Shown here: positions 13,677 through 22,885 of the stretch, piece after piece
Position numbering within the stretch: position 1 is the first letter of the stretch
Layout of the letters: each line of letters begins with the position of its first letter
Assembly: GCA_905479435.1 (NCBI GenBank)
Contig: CAJQMN010000097.1
Span: 1 to 34,857, forward strand
Source of the DNA: an uncultured Flavobacteriaceae bacterium
Lineage (GTDB): Bacteria; Bacteroidota; Bacteroidia; Flavobacteriales; Flavobacteriaceae
Length of the DNA stretch: 34,857 bases
Reading direction: 5' to 3'
The notes under the pieces: model-generated
The model's database searches: none
What the model saw: the letters and a program-made list of their open reading frames with translations, nothing else
What the model was told of the DNA's origin: nothing
Made by a program: the position numbers and the translations under genes

Positions 13677-16331
13677 ATGAGTATTCCATCAAAATATGAT
13701 GCAAGTTTAGTAGAAAGTAAATGGTATGACTATTGGATGAAACACAATTATTTTCATTCTGAAGTAGACGATAGAGAGCCTTATACCATTGTAATTCCTC
13801 CACCTAACGTAACTGGAGTATTGCATATGGGACATATGCTGAATAACACCATTCAGGATGTACTCATAAGACATGCTCGTTTGTCTGGTAAAAATGCTTG
13901 TTGGGTTCCTGGAACAGATCACGCCTCAATTGCCACTGAAGCTAAGGTTGTTGCTAAATTAAAAGAACAAGGAATTGATAAAAATGATCTTACTCGTGAA
14001 GAGTTTTTAGCACATGCTTGGGAATGGAAATCTGAATATGGAGGTATTATTTTAGATCAGCTTAAGAAACTAGGTGCCTCATGTGATTGGGAAAGAACAG
14101 CTTTTACAATGGACCCTGAAATGTCTGATTCTGTAATAAAAGTTTTTGTTGATTTATTCAATAAAGGACTAATTTATAGAGGTTTTAGGATGGTGAATTG
14201 GGATCCAGAAGCCAAAACAACCTTATCTGATGAAGAGGTGATCTATGAAGAAAAACAGGGCAACTTATATTATGTAAAATATAAAATTGAAGGGAGTGAT
14301 GAGTTTTTAACTATCGCCACAACACGTCCTGAAACCATTTTTGGTGATTCAGCAATTTGTATTAACCCAACGGATACTCGTTTTAAACATCTTAAAGGTA
14401 AAAAAGCTATAGTTCCTATTTGTAATCGTATTATTCCTATTATTGAAGATGAATACGTTGATATAGAGTTTGGAACAGGTTGTTTAAAAGTTACACCAGC
14501 CCACGATGAAAATGATAAGATATTAGGTGATAAACATGCATTAGAAGTAATAGATATTTTTAATGAAGATGCTTCTTTAAATTCATTTGGTTTGCATTAT
14601 GAAGGAAAAGACAGATTTGTTGTTCGTAAAGAAGTAACTAAGGAATTAGAGGAAAAAGGGTTTTTAGTAAAAATAGAAGTGCACACTAATAAAGTTGGGA
14701 CCTCTGAAAGAACTAAAGCTGTTATAGAACCAAGATTGTCCGATCAGTGGTTCTTGAAAATGGAAGATTTAGTAAAACCAGCAATTGAAGCTGTTTTAGG
14801 TGATGATCCTGCCATAAATCTCTATCCTAAAAAATTTGAAAATACCTACAGACATTGGATGGAAAATATTCGCGACTGGAATATTTCAAGACAATTGTGG
14901 TGGGGTCAACAAATTCCAGCTTATTTTTACGGAAATGGCAAAAATGATTTTGTAGTTGCAGAAACTAAAGAAGAAGCCTTTCAAATTGCAAAGAAAAAAC
15001 TATCGGATTCTACTCATGATCTTAAGGAATCTTTCTCAATTAATGACTTACGACAAGATGAGGATGCATTAGACACTTGGTTCTCTTCTTGGCTTTGGCC
15101 AATATCGGTTTTTGATGGTATAAGAAATCCAGAAAATAAAGAAATAAAATATTATTATCCAACAAATGATTTGGTAACTGGACCAGATATTTTGTTTTTC
15201 TGGGTAGCCAGAATGATTGTTGCTGGATATGAATATAAAGATGAAAAACCATTTCAGAATGTTTATTTAACAGGGTTAGTTCGTGATAAACAACGTCGTA
15301 AAATGTCTAAATCTTTAGGGAATTCTCCAGATGCATTAAAACTTATTGAAACTTATGGTGCCGATGGAGTTAGAGTAGGATTGTTGTTGAGTTCTGCAGC
15401 AGGTAACGACTTGATGTTTGATGAAGAGCTATGTCAACAAGGAAAACAGTTTGCTAATAAAATTTGGAATGCGTTTCGTCTTATTAAAGGTTGGGAGATC
15501 GATAAAACTATACCTCAGCCTCAAACAGCAAGTATTGGATTAACTTGGTATAATGCTAAATTTCAAAAAGCTTTAGCAGAGATAGAAGACCACTTTTCTA
15601 AATATCGATTATCAGATGCCTTAATGATTATTTATAAATTAATTACTGATGACTTTTCTTCTTGGTTGTTGGAAATAGTAAAACCAGCATATCAACAACC
15701 AATCGATGCAACTACTTTCAATGAAATAGTAAAAATTTTAGAAAATAATTTAAAGGTATTACATCCGTTTATGCCTTTTTTAACAGAGGAAATATGGCAC
15801 CATATTGCAATTAGAACACCAGATGAGGCTTTAATTATTGCCAATTTTCCAATTAAAAAAGACTTTGATAATGAAGTCATATTAAAATTTGATATGGCTT
15901 CAGCTATTATCTCTGGAATAAGAACCATTAGAAAAGATAAGAATATACCTTTTAGAGATCCTATTAAGTTATATGTAATCAATAGAGAAATTAAAAATAA
16001 TCAGTTCAATACACTCATTCAAAAATTAACGAATACATCAGCTATAGAAGAAGTTTCAGAAAAAGTTGATGGAGCTTCCTTTAGGGTTAAATCCAATGAA
16101 TATTTTGTGCCTATTTCTGAGGAGAATATTGATGTAGATGCTGAAATTTTAAAACTAGAGTCAGAACTAAAAAGAGCAAGAGGTTTTCTTACAGGTATTC
16201 AGAAAAAATTATTGAATGAACGTTTTGTTCAAAATGCTCCTGAAAAGGTTATAGTTTTGGAGCGAAAGAAAGAATCTGACACATTAGCTAAGATTAATAC
16301 AATATTGACTAGTCTAGATAGACTAAAATAA
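13677..16331 (+). CDS. valS: Valyl-tRNA synthetase
   Basis: An 884-residue class I aminoacyl-tRNA synthetase that charges tRNA-Val. The HIGH signature appears as HMGH (50-53) after PPPNVTGVL, and KMSKS lies at 542-546. Between them is the CP1 editing domain with TTRPETIFGD, which removes mischarged threonine. WWGQQIPA and the DTWFSSWLWP block are typical of ValS. After the anticodon-binding domain (about 640-790) the last 60 or so residues form the ValS coiled-coil arm. I start at the ATG at 13677, not the TTG at 13638, because the promoter lies in between and MSIPSKYDASxVExKWY is the usual opening. It is convergent with nothing nearby and followed by the HxlR-type gene. Confidence 0.97.
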   Translation: MSIPSKYDASLVESKWYDYWMKHNYFHSEVDDREPYTIVIPPPNVTGVLHMGHMLNNTIQDVLIRHARLSGKNACWVPGTDHASIATEAKVVAKLKEQGIDKNDLTREEFLAHAWEWKSEYGGIILDQLKKLGASCDWERTAFTMDPEMSDSVIKVFVDLFNKGLIYRGFRMVNWDPEAKTTLSDEEVIYEEKQGNLYYVKYKIEGSDEFLTIATTRPETIFGDSAICINPTDTRFKHLKGKKAIVPICNRIIPIIEDEYVDIEFGTGCLKVTPAHDENDKILGDKHALEVIDIFNEDASLNSFGLHYEGKDRFVVRKEVTKELEEKGFLVKIEVHTNKVGTSERTKAVIEPRLSDQWFLKMEDLVKPAIEAVLGDDPAINLYPKKFENTYRHWMENIRDWNISRQLWWGQQIPAYFYGNGKNDFVVAETKEEAFQIAKKKLSDSTHDLKESFSINDLRQDEDALDTWFSSWLWPISVFDGIRNPENKEIKYYYPTNDLVTGPDILFFWVARMIVAGYEYKDEKPFQNVYLTGLVRDKQRRKMSKSLGNSPDALKLIETYGADGVRVGLLLSSAAGNDLMFDEELCQQGKQFANKIWNAFRLIKGWEIDKTIPQPQTASIGLTWYNAKFQKALAEIEDHFSKYRLSDALMIIYKLITDDFSSWLLEIVKPAYQQPIDATTFNEIVKILENNLKVLHPFMPFLTEEIWHHIAIRTPDEALIIANFPIKKDFDNEVILKFDMASAIISGIRTIRKDKNIPFRDPIKLYVINREIKNNQFNTLIQKLTNTSAIEEVSEKVDGASFRVKSNEYFVPISEENIDVDAEILKLESELKRARGFLTGIQKKLLNERFVQNAPEKVIVLERKKESDTLAKINTILTSLDRLK

Positions 16332-16373
16332 TTAAAAAATCATATTGTAACTTTTTATGGTTTAAATCTTAGC

Positions 16374-16387
16374 TTAACATATGTTAA
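16374..16387. promoter_or_regulatory. Perfect 14-bp palindrome, candidate operator of the HxlR-type regulator
   Basis: TTAACATATGTTAA is its own reverse complement. It lies 82 bp before the ATG of the HxlR-type gene, in the 137-bp gap after valS. HxlR-family dimers bind inverted repeats and often control their own genes, so an autoregulatory operator is a reasonable guess. It is AT-rich, and chance cannot be excluded. Confidence 0.4.
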
Positions 16388-16468
16388 TACTGAGGTTATG
16401 GAGTTGTTTTTTATTGTTAAAAATTCATTAATTTTTTTGTTTGTGGGTGTATTTTTTGTAGTTTTATT

Positions 16469-16960
16469 ATGAAATTAAAAATTATAAACGTGAAAATTAC
16501 CCCGAAACCAACGTGTGCTATCGCTTACTCCATTCAACAGTTAGGAGATAAATGGTCATTGTTAATAATGAGAGACTTAATCTTGCACAAAAAAACCAGA
16601 TTCAAAGAACTTAGAGAATCTAAAGAAAAAATAGCTAGTAACATACTTGCCAATAGGCTAAAATCTTTACAAGTGAATGGTTTTATTGAGAAACTAGATC
16701 CTACAGGTACAAAAAAAAGTACCCGTTATATCGCTACAGCTAAAGGTATAAAAGCTCTACCTATTATTATTGAATTATATCTATTTTCTATCCACTTTAT
16801 TGATGAGAGTTTATTAAATGATTCTCAAATGAGTATAAAAAAACAAATTATTTCCAACAGGGTATTATTTGAAGAGACAAGAAAAAGTGAGTATATTGCT
16901 TTTGTTGATGGATTAAAAATAGAATTGAATAAAATCAAACTTTTAGCTCAACTTAATTAA
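16469..16960 (+). CDS. HxlR-family winged helix transcriptional regulator
   Basis: A 163-residue DNA-binding protein. The HxlR domain covers about residues 12-105: C16 at the start of helix 1, then GDKWSLLIMRDLI, the recognition region RFKELRESKEKIASNILANRLKSLQVNGFIEK, and the wing at TKKSTRYIATAKG. HxlR proteins act as dimers; several (YodB, HypR) sense electrophiles or oxidants through the cysteine at the position of C16, so redox sensing is possible here. The C-terminal tail of about 55 residues is longer than the minimal domain and has no family I recognise. Its target genes are not evident: it is convergent with the large dehydrogenase gene, 20 bp away, and no oxidoreductase sits beside it in divergent orientation. 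Confidence 0.85.
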   Translation: MKLKIINVKITPKPTCAIAYSIQQLGDKWSLLIMRDLILHKKTRFKELRESKEKIASNILANRLKSLQVNGFIEKLDPTGTKKSTRYIATAKGIKALPIIIELYLFSIHFIDESLLNDSQMSIKKQIISNRVLFEETRKSEYIAFVDGLKIELNKIKLLAQLN

Positions 16961-16980
16961 TAATCAAAAGTTATTGCATT

Positions 16981-19878
16981 TTACACAAGCGCCTCGCACA
17001 GGATAGTGATTGGGTGTTTGGCTTTTCGTTTTGTGCCATCATATATTTGATGACGGCAACTAGTACCTGATGCAACAATTTCTATATCATTTGAAATATT
17101 TCTTATCTTAGGGAATAACGTATCTTCACCTACCTGCATACTAACTCTATAGTGTTCTTTTTCATAACCAAAAGATCCAGCCATACCACAACAACCTGTG
17201 TTCATAATTGTAGGCTTGTAGTTTTGAGGAATATTTAAAATTGAAAAAGTAGCATGAGTGCTAGACAATGCTTTTTGATGGCAGTGACCATGAATTTTCA
17301 ACAGCTTTTCTTTTGAAGAAAATTGATTACTTCTAATATTTCCTTTATCAAATTCTTTTTGGAGAAATTCTTCTATTGTAAACGTATTGTTAGAAATAAT
17401 TTCGGCAGAACTCTTGTCGTCAGCCAATCGTATATATTCATCTCTAAAAGTTAAAATAGCTGAAGGTTCTATACCAATAAGGGGAGTTTCTTCAGAAATT
17501 AATTCTTTAAAAATAGAAACATTTTTATTTGCTATGACTTTAGCTTCCTTTAAAAAACCTTTTGAGATAAAACTTCTCCCACTTTCTGCATGGTTTATAA
17601 AGGTAGGATTATAACCAAGCTTTTTTAAAACAATGATGGTGTCTTTCCCTATCTCAGCATCATAGAAATTAGTGAATTCATCACAGAAAACATAAACGAT
17701 TTTCTGACTGCTTGAATGTATTTGCTTCTTATACCAAGATTTCAATGTTTTAGGTGTCAATTTTGGAACACTTCGCTTAAGTGAAATACCCATTATAAAC
17801 TTCGTCAAATAAGTATTTAACACCAAATTGGTAAGACTAGGAACAAGACTTCCTATCTTATTATATTTAACATTATTTGCAAACATGGTATTTCTGAAAG
17901 AGTACCCATTTTTTTCCTGATATTGATAAAGAAATTCACTTTTTAGTGCTGCTACATCTACGTTACTTGGACATTCTGAAGCACAAGCTTTACAACTCAA
18001 ACAGAGATCGAAAACATCTTTAAGCTCTTGATGATTGAATTTGTTTACCTGTTTAGAATTGGTTAAAAATTCACGAAGTGTATTCGCTCTTGCACGGGTT
18101 GAATCTTTTTCATCTTTTGTAGCTCTGTAACTAGGGCACATAGCCCCACCAGCTGAGGCAGGCTTCCTGCAGTCTCCAGACCCATTACATTTTTCTGCTA
18201 ATTTTAAAATCCCTTGATTGTCTGAAAAATCTTGAATTGTTTTAATTTCAGGCTCAATTCTATCAATTTCATATCGAAGGCTTTTATCCATTGGAAAAGC
18301 ATCCGTAATTTTTCCTTGGTTAAAAATATTATTTGGATCAAATACTTTTTTAATACGTCTTAATAATTCATAATTATCATTTCCAATCATCAGAGGTATA
18401 AATTCTGCACGTACAATACCATCTCCGTGTTCACCACTAAAAGAACCTCCGTATTTTTTTACCAATAGCGCTGTTTCCGTAGTAATTTTTCTAAACAAAG
18501 AAACATCCTCAGATTTCTTTAAATTTAAAATTGGACGTAAATGTAATTCACCAGCACCAGCATGAGCGTAATACACAGCTTTTTGCTGATATTTATCCAT
18601 TATTTTGGTGAATTCTTCAATGTATGTTGGAAGATCATTTAAATCAACTGCAGTATCTTCTATACATGCTACAGCTTTTTTATCACCAATAATATTTCCT
18701 AATAATCCTAAACCAGCTTTACGCAGGTCAAACATGCGTTTGATATCATCTCCCAATATTTTAGGATGATGATAACCAAAATTATGTTCTTTCAAATCTT
18801 CAATTAATTTGTCTGCTTTTTTATGAGCAGTTTCAGTAGAGTTGCCAGAAACTTCAAACATTAAAATAGCCTCAGGATCTCCACTAATAAAGAAACGATT
18901 TTTGGCTTGCTCACGATTGTTTTTAGTACAATCTAAGATTACTTTATCCATTAATTCACAAGCATATAACTCGTGATTCATAGCTAAAACTGTTGCTTTA
19001 AGACTTTCGTTAATACTATTAAAATGTGAGGCAACAATTATACTTTCTTTAGGTTGTACAGCATCTAATTGTAAAGTGATAGCTGTAGAAAAAACTAATG
19101 TACCTTCACTACCAGATAAAAGTTTAGCTAAGTTTATAATGTCATTTTTACCACCAAACAAATCAGAGTCAAGTAATTCATCTACAGCATAACCTGTATT
19201 TCTTCTATGAATACTTGGTTTTGGAAATTGGTTTTTAATTTCTTGTTGAACTTGTTTTTGCGAAAGTTCGTTATATATAGAAGCATAAATACTACCTTCT
19301 AAAGATTTGATTTGGGTTTTTTGTTTAAATTCTCTGGAGGATATCTCTTTAAATGTTGCTTTAGATCCATCACTTAATATTCCATCAATTTGAAGAACTT
19401 TATCTCTTGTTACTCCATATTTAATAGATGTACTTCCAGATGAGTTATTTCCAACCATACCTCCAATCATACAACGATTAGATGTAGATGTATTTGGGCC
19501 AAAAAAGAGTCCAAAAGGTTTTAAAAATAAATTGAGTTCATCTCTAACTACTCCTGGTTCAACAGTAATCGTTTTATTGAGTTCATCAAAAGCTAAAATA
19601 GTTGTAAAATGTTTAGAAACATCAACGATGATTCCTTCACCAACACATTGGCCAGCTAGAGAAGTTCCGGCTGTTCTGGGAATTAAAGTTAAGTGATTAG
19701 ATGTTGCAAATTCAATTAATATCTGTAGATCTTTTTCATCTTTTGGATAGGCAACAGCTAAAGGTATTTTTCTGTATACAGATGCATCTGTAGCATAAAT
19801 AGCCTTGTGTAGATCATCATATTCAAGTGATCCAGATAATTTTTTTCTAATTTCTTGCAATTTACTCTCTTCCATCAT
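16981..19878 (-). CDS. FAD/4Fe-4S D-2-hydroxyacid dehydrogenase (GlcD-GlcF fusion type)
   Basis: A 965-residue flavoprotein that joins in one chain what is split between GlcD and GlcF in glycolate oxidase. Residues about 30-250 are the FAD_binding_4 (VAO/PCMH) domain with PRTAGTSLAGQ and IGGMVGNNSSG. About 255-530 is the FAD-oxidase C domain with GEHGDGIVR. A ferredoxin-like part follows, with a CNGSGDCR...MCPSY cluster near 565 and CLSCKACASECP near 630-640. The C-terminal part has CCG-type motifs HGHCHQKA near 866 and TGCCGMAGSFG near 895. Dld-II (D-lactate) of Shewanella and YdiJ (D-2-hydroxyglutarate) of E. coli share this build, so either substrate is possible. The frame's first codon is TTG at 19884; I prefer the ATG at 19878 (another follows at 19875). 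Confidence 0.88.
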   Translation of the reverse strand: MMEESKLQEIRKKLSGSLEYDDLHKAIYATDASVYRKIPLAVAYPKDEKDLQILIEFATSNHLTLIPRTAGTSLAGQCVGEGIIVDVSKHFTTILAFDELNKTITVEPGVVRDELNLFLKPFGLFFGPNTSTSNRCMIGGMVGNNSSGSTSIKYGVTRDKVLQIDGILSDGSKATFKEISSREFKQKTQIKSLEGSIYASIYNELSQKQVQQEIKNQFPKPSIHRRNTGYAVDELLDSDLFGGKNDIINLAKLLSGSEGTLVFSTAITLQLDAVQPKESIIVASHFNSINESLKATVLAMNHELYACELMDKVILDCTKNNREQAKNRFFISGDPEAILMFEVSGNSTETAHKKADKLIEDLKEHNFGYHHPKILGDDIKRMFDLRKAGLGLLGNIIGDKKAVACIEDTAVDLNDLPTYIEEFTKIMDKYQQKAVYYAHAGAGELHLRPILNLKKSEDVSLFRKITTETALLVKKYGGSFSGEHGDGIVRAEFIPLMIGNDNYELLRRIKKVFDPNNIFNQGKITDAFPMDKSLRYEIDRIEPEIKTIQDFSDNQGILKLAEKCNGSGDCRKPASAGGAMCPSYRATKDEKDSTRARANTLREFLTNSKQVNKFNHQELKDVFDLCLSCKACASECPSNVDVAALKSEFLYQYQEKNGYSFRNTMFANNVKYNKIGSLVPSLTNLVLNTYLTKFIMGISLKRSVPKLTPKTLKSWYKKQIHSSSQKIVYVFCDEFTNFYDAEIGKDTIIVLKKLGYNPTFINHAESGRSFISKGFLKEAKVIANKNVSIFKELISEETPLIGIEPSAILTFRDEYIRLADDKSSAEIISNNTFTIEEFLQKEFDKGNIRSNQFSSKEKLLKIHGHCHQKALSSTHATFSILNIPQNYKPTIMNTGCCGMAGSFGYEKEHYRVSMQVGEDTLFPKIRNISNDIEIVASGTSCRHQIYDGTKRKAKHPITILCEALV

Positions 19879-20002
19879 TTCCAATTATTGAATATATTGA
19901 TTGTCTGAAAATAGTTCAGAAATACCCTCTTTATTTTTATCTACCAATTCATGAAAGTTACTCAAAGAATAACTTATTATTAGATGGTATATAATTTTTA
20001 AT

Positions 20003-20010
20003 CAAAAATA
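20003..20010 (-). promoter_or_regulatory. Possible -7 box for the D-2-hydroxyacid dehydrogenase gene
   Basis: On the minus strand this reads TATTTTTG, matching TANNTTTG, about 125 bp before the ATG at 19878. That would give a leader of over 100 nt, and no -33 element is clear. Confidence 0.3.
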
Positions 20011-20048
20011 AGAGTTTTGTTCTAAAAAAAAGTAAGATTTGTTTTTAA

Positions 20049-20056
20049 TATCTTTG
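20049..20056 (+). promoter_or_regulatory. Bacteroidetes-type -7 box for the M14 carboxypeptidase gene
   Basis: TATCTTTG, an exact TANNTTTG match, ends 22 bp before the ATG at 20079. TTTG copies upstream (20016-20019, 20038-20041) are not at the 17-23 bp spacing usually seen. Confidence 0.4.
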
Positions 20057-20078
20057 TTAAAATCAAATCTAAATACGA

Positions 20079-22586
20079 ATGAAAAATATAGTTCTTACCT
20101 TTTTATTTTTAACAGTTTCTTTTTCAATAAACTCCCAAGAAATAAACCTAAATTATTACATACCATCTGATCAAAATTATAATGATAAGATCCCTACTCC
20201 AAAAGAGGTTATTGGTCATGAAGTAGGAGAGTGGCACGTTACTCATGATAAACTTGTTGAGTATATGAAGGTGTTAGCTAACTCATCTGATCGTATTACT
20301 CTTGAAGACAGAGGAAAAACATTTGAAGGAAGACCCTTGTTATTGTTAACGATTACCTCTCCAAACAATCATTCCCGTATAGACGATATAAGACAAAGGC
20401 ATATAGACGGTACCAATGACTCATCACTGGATGTAACCAATGACCCAATCATAGTTTATCAGGGTTTTTCTATACATGGAAATGAGCCTAGTGGTTCAAA
20501 TGCTGCTTTGGCTGTAGCATATTATCTAGCAGCTTCAACAAGTTTAGCTACTGAAGATTTATTGAATAATACAGTAATTTTATTTGATCCATCTTTTAAT
20601 CCAGACGGATTACAACGTTTTGCTTATTGGGCAAATACCAACAAGAGTAAAAATATTAACCCAGATTCAAATGACAGAGAGTATTTTGAGGTTTGGCCAA
20701 GAGGTAGAACAAATCACTATTGGTTCGATATGAATAGAGATTGGTTACCAGTACAGTTACCAGAATCTAGAGCTAGAATTGCATCATTTCACAAATGGTT
20801 ACCTAACATATTAACAGATCATCATGAAATGGGGTCCAATTCAACTTTCTTTTTTCAGCCAGGTATTCCCAGTAGAACTCACCCTCTAACACCCCAATTA
20901 AATCAAGATTTAACTAAAGAGATTGGTACCTATCACGCAAAAGCATTGGATAAGATTGGTTCACAGTATTATTCAGAAGAGAGTTATGATGATTTCTACT
21001 ACGGAAAAGGGTCTACATTTCCAGACATCAATGGAAGTATTGGTATTTTATTTGAACAAGGAAGTTCTAGAGGTCATGCACAAGAAACATCTAATGGTAT
21101 TTTAACGTTTCCATTTACAATTAGAAATCAATATACAGCAGCGATGTCTACTCTTCAAGCTGCAAAAAATATGCGTGTAAAAATATTAAAATATCAACAA
21201 GATTTTTATAAGAAAGCAAGGGATGAATCATCTAAAGCCAAAGCTATTGTTTTTGGAGATCATAAAGATGCCGCAAAAAGTTATCATTTAGCGGAGGTTT
21301 TAAAAAGACATCAAGTTGCTATTCATGAAGTAAAGTCAGATTTTAGAGCAGGTGGCAAAAAGTTTAAAAAAGGATATAGTTATGTTGTCCCAATGAATCA
21401 AAAAAACCAAAAATTGGTAAAGGCAATGTTTGATGTAAGGACTAGCTTTAAAGATAGTTTATTTTACGATGTTTCTGCATGGACATTTAATCACTCATTT
21501 GGTGTAGATTATGCAGAAAATATTTCATTAAATAATGCTGGGCCAGAAATTAAAACATTAAAAATAAATGAAGGTAATGTGAGCAAAAAGAGTAATGTTG
21601 GTTATCTGATGCCTTGGAATGAATATTATACACCCAAAGCATTGAATGCAATATTGCAGAAAGGAATACGCGCAAAAGTATCAATGAAAAATTTCAATAA
21701 TGGTGGTAATTCATATGATTATGGGACTATTCAAATACCTGTTCAAAACCAAAAGCTGGATAGTCAAGAATTATTCGATTTCTTAAAAAAAGTTGCAAAT
21801 GAGAGTCATTTACAAATTTATGGAGTAACCACAGGTTTAAATGATGGTATAGATTTAGGGAGTAATAATTTTAGGAATATTAAATTACCCAAGGTAGCAA
21901 TGTTAGTTGGTAATGGAGTAAATGTAAGTGATCCAGGAGAAATATGGCATTTATTCGATCAACGATATGATATGCATGTTACAAAATTAGACATGATTTA
22001 TTTTAATCGAATAGACATAAGTAAATATACCGTTATAATAGCCCCTAACAGTAGAGGTTTAGATAAGAAATCAATTGAAAAACTTCAAAAATGGGTTCGT
22101 GATGGAGGTACTTTAATAGGTTACCGAAGTGCAGCCAAATGGTTGAGTGCTAATAAATTTATAAATATTGAGTTTGAAAGTGCAAATTTTGATACCATTA
22201 AAGATGTTTCTTTTGAGGCAAAATCTTTGAAAAGTGGTGCTCAAGTTATTGGTGGTGCTATTTTTGAGGCAAATATAGATCGTTCTCATCCTATTAATTT
22301 CGGATATAAGAATGATAACATAGCACTTTTTAGAAATACTACTTTTTTTATGAAGGCAGATAAAAAGAGTTATAATAATCCCATTCAGTATACAAATAAT
22401 CCGTTATTAAGTGGTTATATATCTAAGGAAAATGCAAAAGTTATAAAAAATACAGTTCCTTTTAAAGTTCAAAGAATGGGCAGGGGAAGAGTTGTTGTGT
22501 TTACTGACAATACAAATTTTAGAGCTTTTTGGTATGGTACTAATAAATTACTTATGAATGCAGTTTTCTTTGGTGATAAAATGTAA
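20079..22586 (+). CDS. Secreted M14 family zinc carboxypeptidase
   Basis: An 835-residue exported metallopeptidase. A signal peptide (about residues 1-19) leads into an M14 domain (about 50-370). H133 and E136 in IHGNEPSG are the first two zinc ligands. NPDG follows, then FDMNRDW where carboxypeptidase A has its substrate-binding NR, then DHHEMG with the third zinc ligand and LFEQGSSRG with the likely catalytic Glu. The C-terminal half (about 380-835) is much longer than a plain carboxypeptidase and includes a glutamine-amidotransferase-like fold near 640-700 (IIAPNSRGLDKKS, WVRDGGTLIGY) without an obvious catalytic Cys. It probably trims peptides in the periplasm or outside the cell. A terminator lies 24 bp after the stop. 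Confidence 0.87.
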   Translation: MKNIVLTFLFLTVSFSINSQEINLNYYIPSDQNYNDKIPTPKEVIGHEVGEWHVTHDKLVEYMKVLANSSDRITLEDRGKTFEGRPLLLLTITSPNNHSRIDDIRQRHIDGTNDSSLDVTNDPIIVYQGFSIHGNEPSGSNAALAVAYYLAASTSLATEDLLNNTVILFDPSFNPDGLQRFAYWANTNKSKNINPDSNDREYFEVWPRGRTNHYWFDMNRDWLPVQLPESRARIASFHKWLPNILTDHHEMGSNSTFFFQPGIPSRTHPLTPQLNQDLTKEIGTYHAKALDKIGSQYYSEESYDDFYYGKGSTFPDINGSIGILFEQGSSRGHAQETSNGILTFPFTIRNQYTAAMSTLQAAKNMRVKILKYQQDFYKKARDESSKAKAIVFGDHKDAAKSYHLAEVLKRHQVAIHEVKSDFRAGGKKFKKGYSYVVPMNQKNQKLVKAMFDVRTSFKDSLFYDVSAWTFNHSFGVDYAENISLNNAGPEIKTLKINEGNVSKKSNVGYLMPWNEYYTPKALNAILQKGIRAKVSMKNFNNGGNSYDYGTIQIPVQNQKLDSQELFDFLKKVANESHLQIYGVTTGLNDGIDLGSNNFRNIKLPKVAMLVGNGVNVSDPGEIWHLFDQRYDMHVTKLDMIYFNRIDISKYTVIIAPNSRGLDKKSIEKLQKWVRDGGTLIGYRSAAKWLSANKFINIEFESANFDTIKDVSFEAKSLKSGAQVIGGAIFEANIDRSHPINFGYKNDNIALFRNTTFFMKADKKSYNNPIQYTNNPLLSGYISKENAKVIKNTVPFKVQRMGRGRVVVFTDNTNFRAFWYGTNKLLMNAVFFGDKM

Positions 22587-22610
22587 ATAATGAATAATTA
22601 AGAGATTTAT

Positions 22611-22647
22611 AAAGTCATGATTTTTTAGTGTAAAATTTCATGACTTT
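22611..22647 (+). terminator. Rho-independent terminator after the M14 gene
   Basis: A perfect 10-bp stem (22611-22620 AAAGTCATGA with 22638-22647 TCATGACTTT) and a 17-nt loop; the right arm runs into a T tract at 22645-22653. It begins 24 bp after the M14 stop. Confidence 0.8.
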
Positions 22648-22716
22648 TTTTTTCTTAAACAGATTGTAACAAAATTTAAAATTACACGTCTAATTAGAAA
22701 TATATTTTAGGGTTTT

Positions 22717-22875
22717 ATGAGTTTCTTTCGTGTATTACTAGCAATACTTTTTCCGCCTTTGTCCATTATTGATAAGGGATGTGGGTCTTTTATTATTATA
22801 TTTTTACTAACGCTATGTGGTTGGATCCCAGGAGTAATAGGAGCACTTGTAATATTAAATAATCCGAAAAATTAG
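22717..22875 (+). CDS. YqaE/Pmp3 family small hydrophobic membrane protein
   Basis: A 52-residue frame between the M14 terminator and csaA. It reads as two hydrophobic helices (about residues 4-18 and 24-46). It carries the PP motif at 13-14 after a VLLAILF segment, a short KGCG turn (20-23), and the signature LTLCGWIPGVIGAL at 31-44. This is the pattern of the YqaE/Pmp3/UPF0057 proteolipids. In yeast and plants they affect membrane potential and salt or cold tolerance; bacterial roles are poorly known. The ATG at 22717 is the only sensible start, and the length equals the family's usual 50-60 residues. It stands alone, convergent with csaA, with 10 bp between the stops. Confidence 0.85.
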   Translation: MSFFRVLLAILFPPLSIIDKGCGSFIIIFLLTLCGWIPGVIGALVILNNPKN

Positions 22876-22885
22876 ATAGCTAATC

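Noticed and set aside
19955-19975. AAGTTA...TAACTT repeat in the gap between the dehydrogenase and M14 genes.
   Set aside because: Six pairs with a 9-nt spacer in AT-rich sequence, without link to a promoter box; too weak to list.
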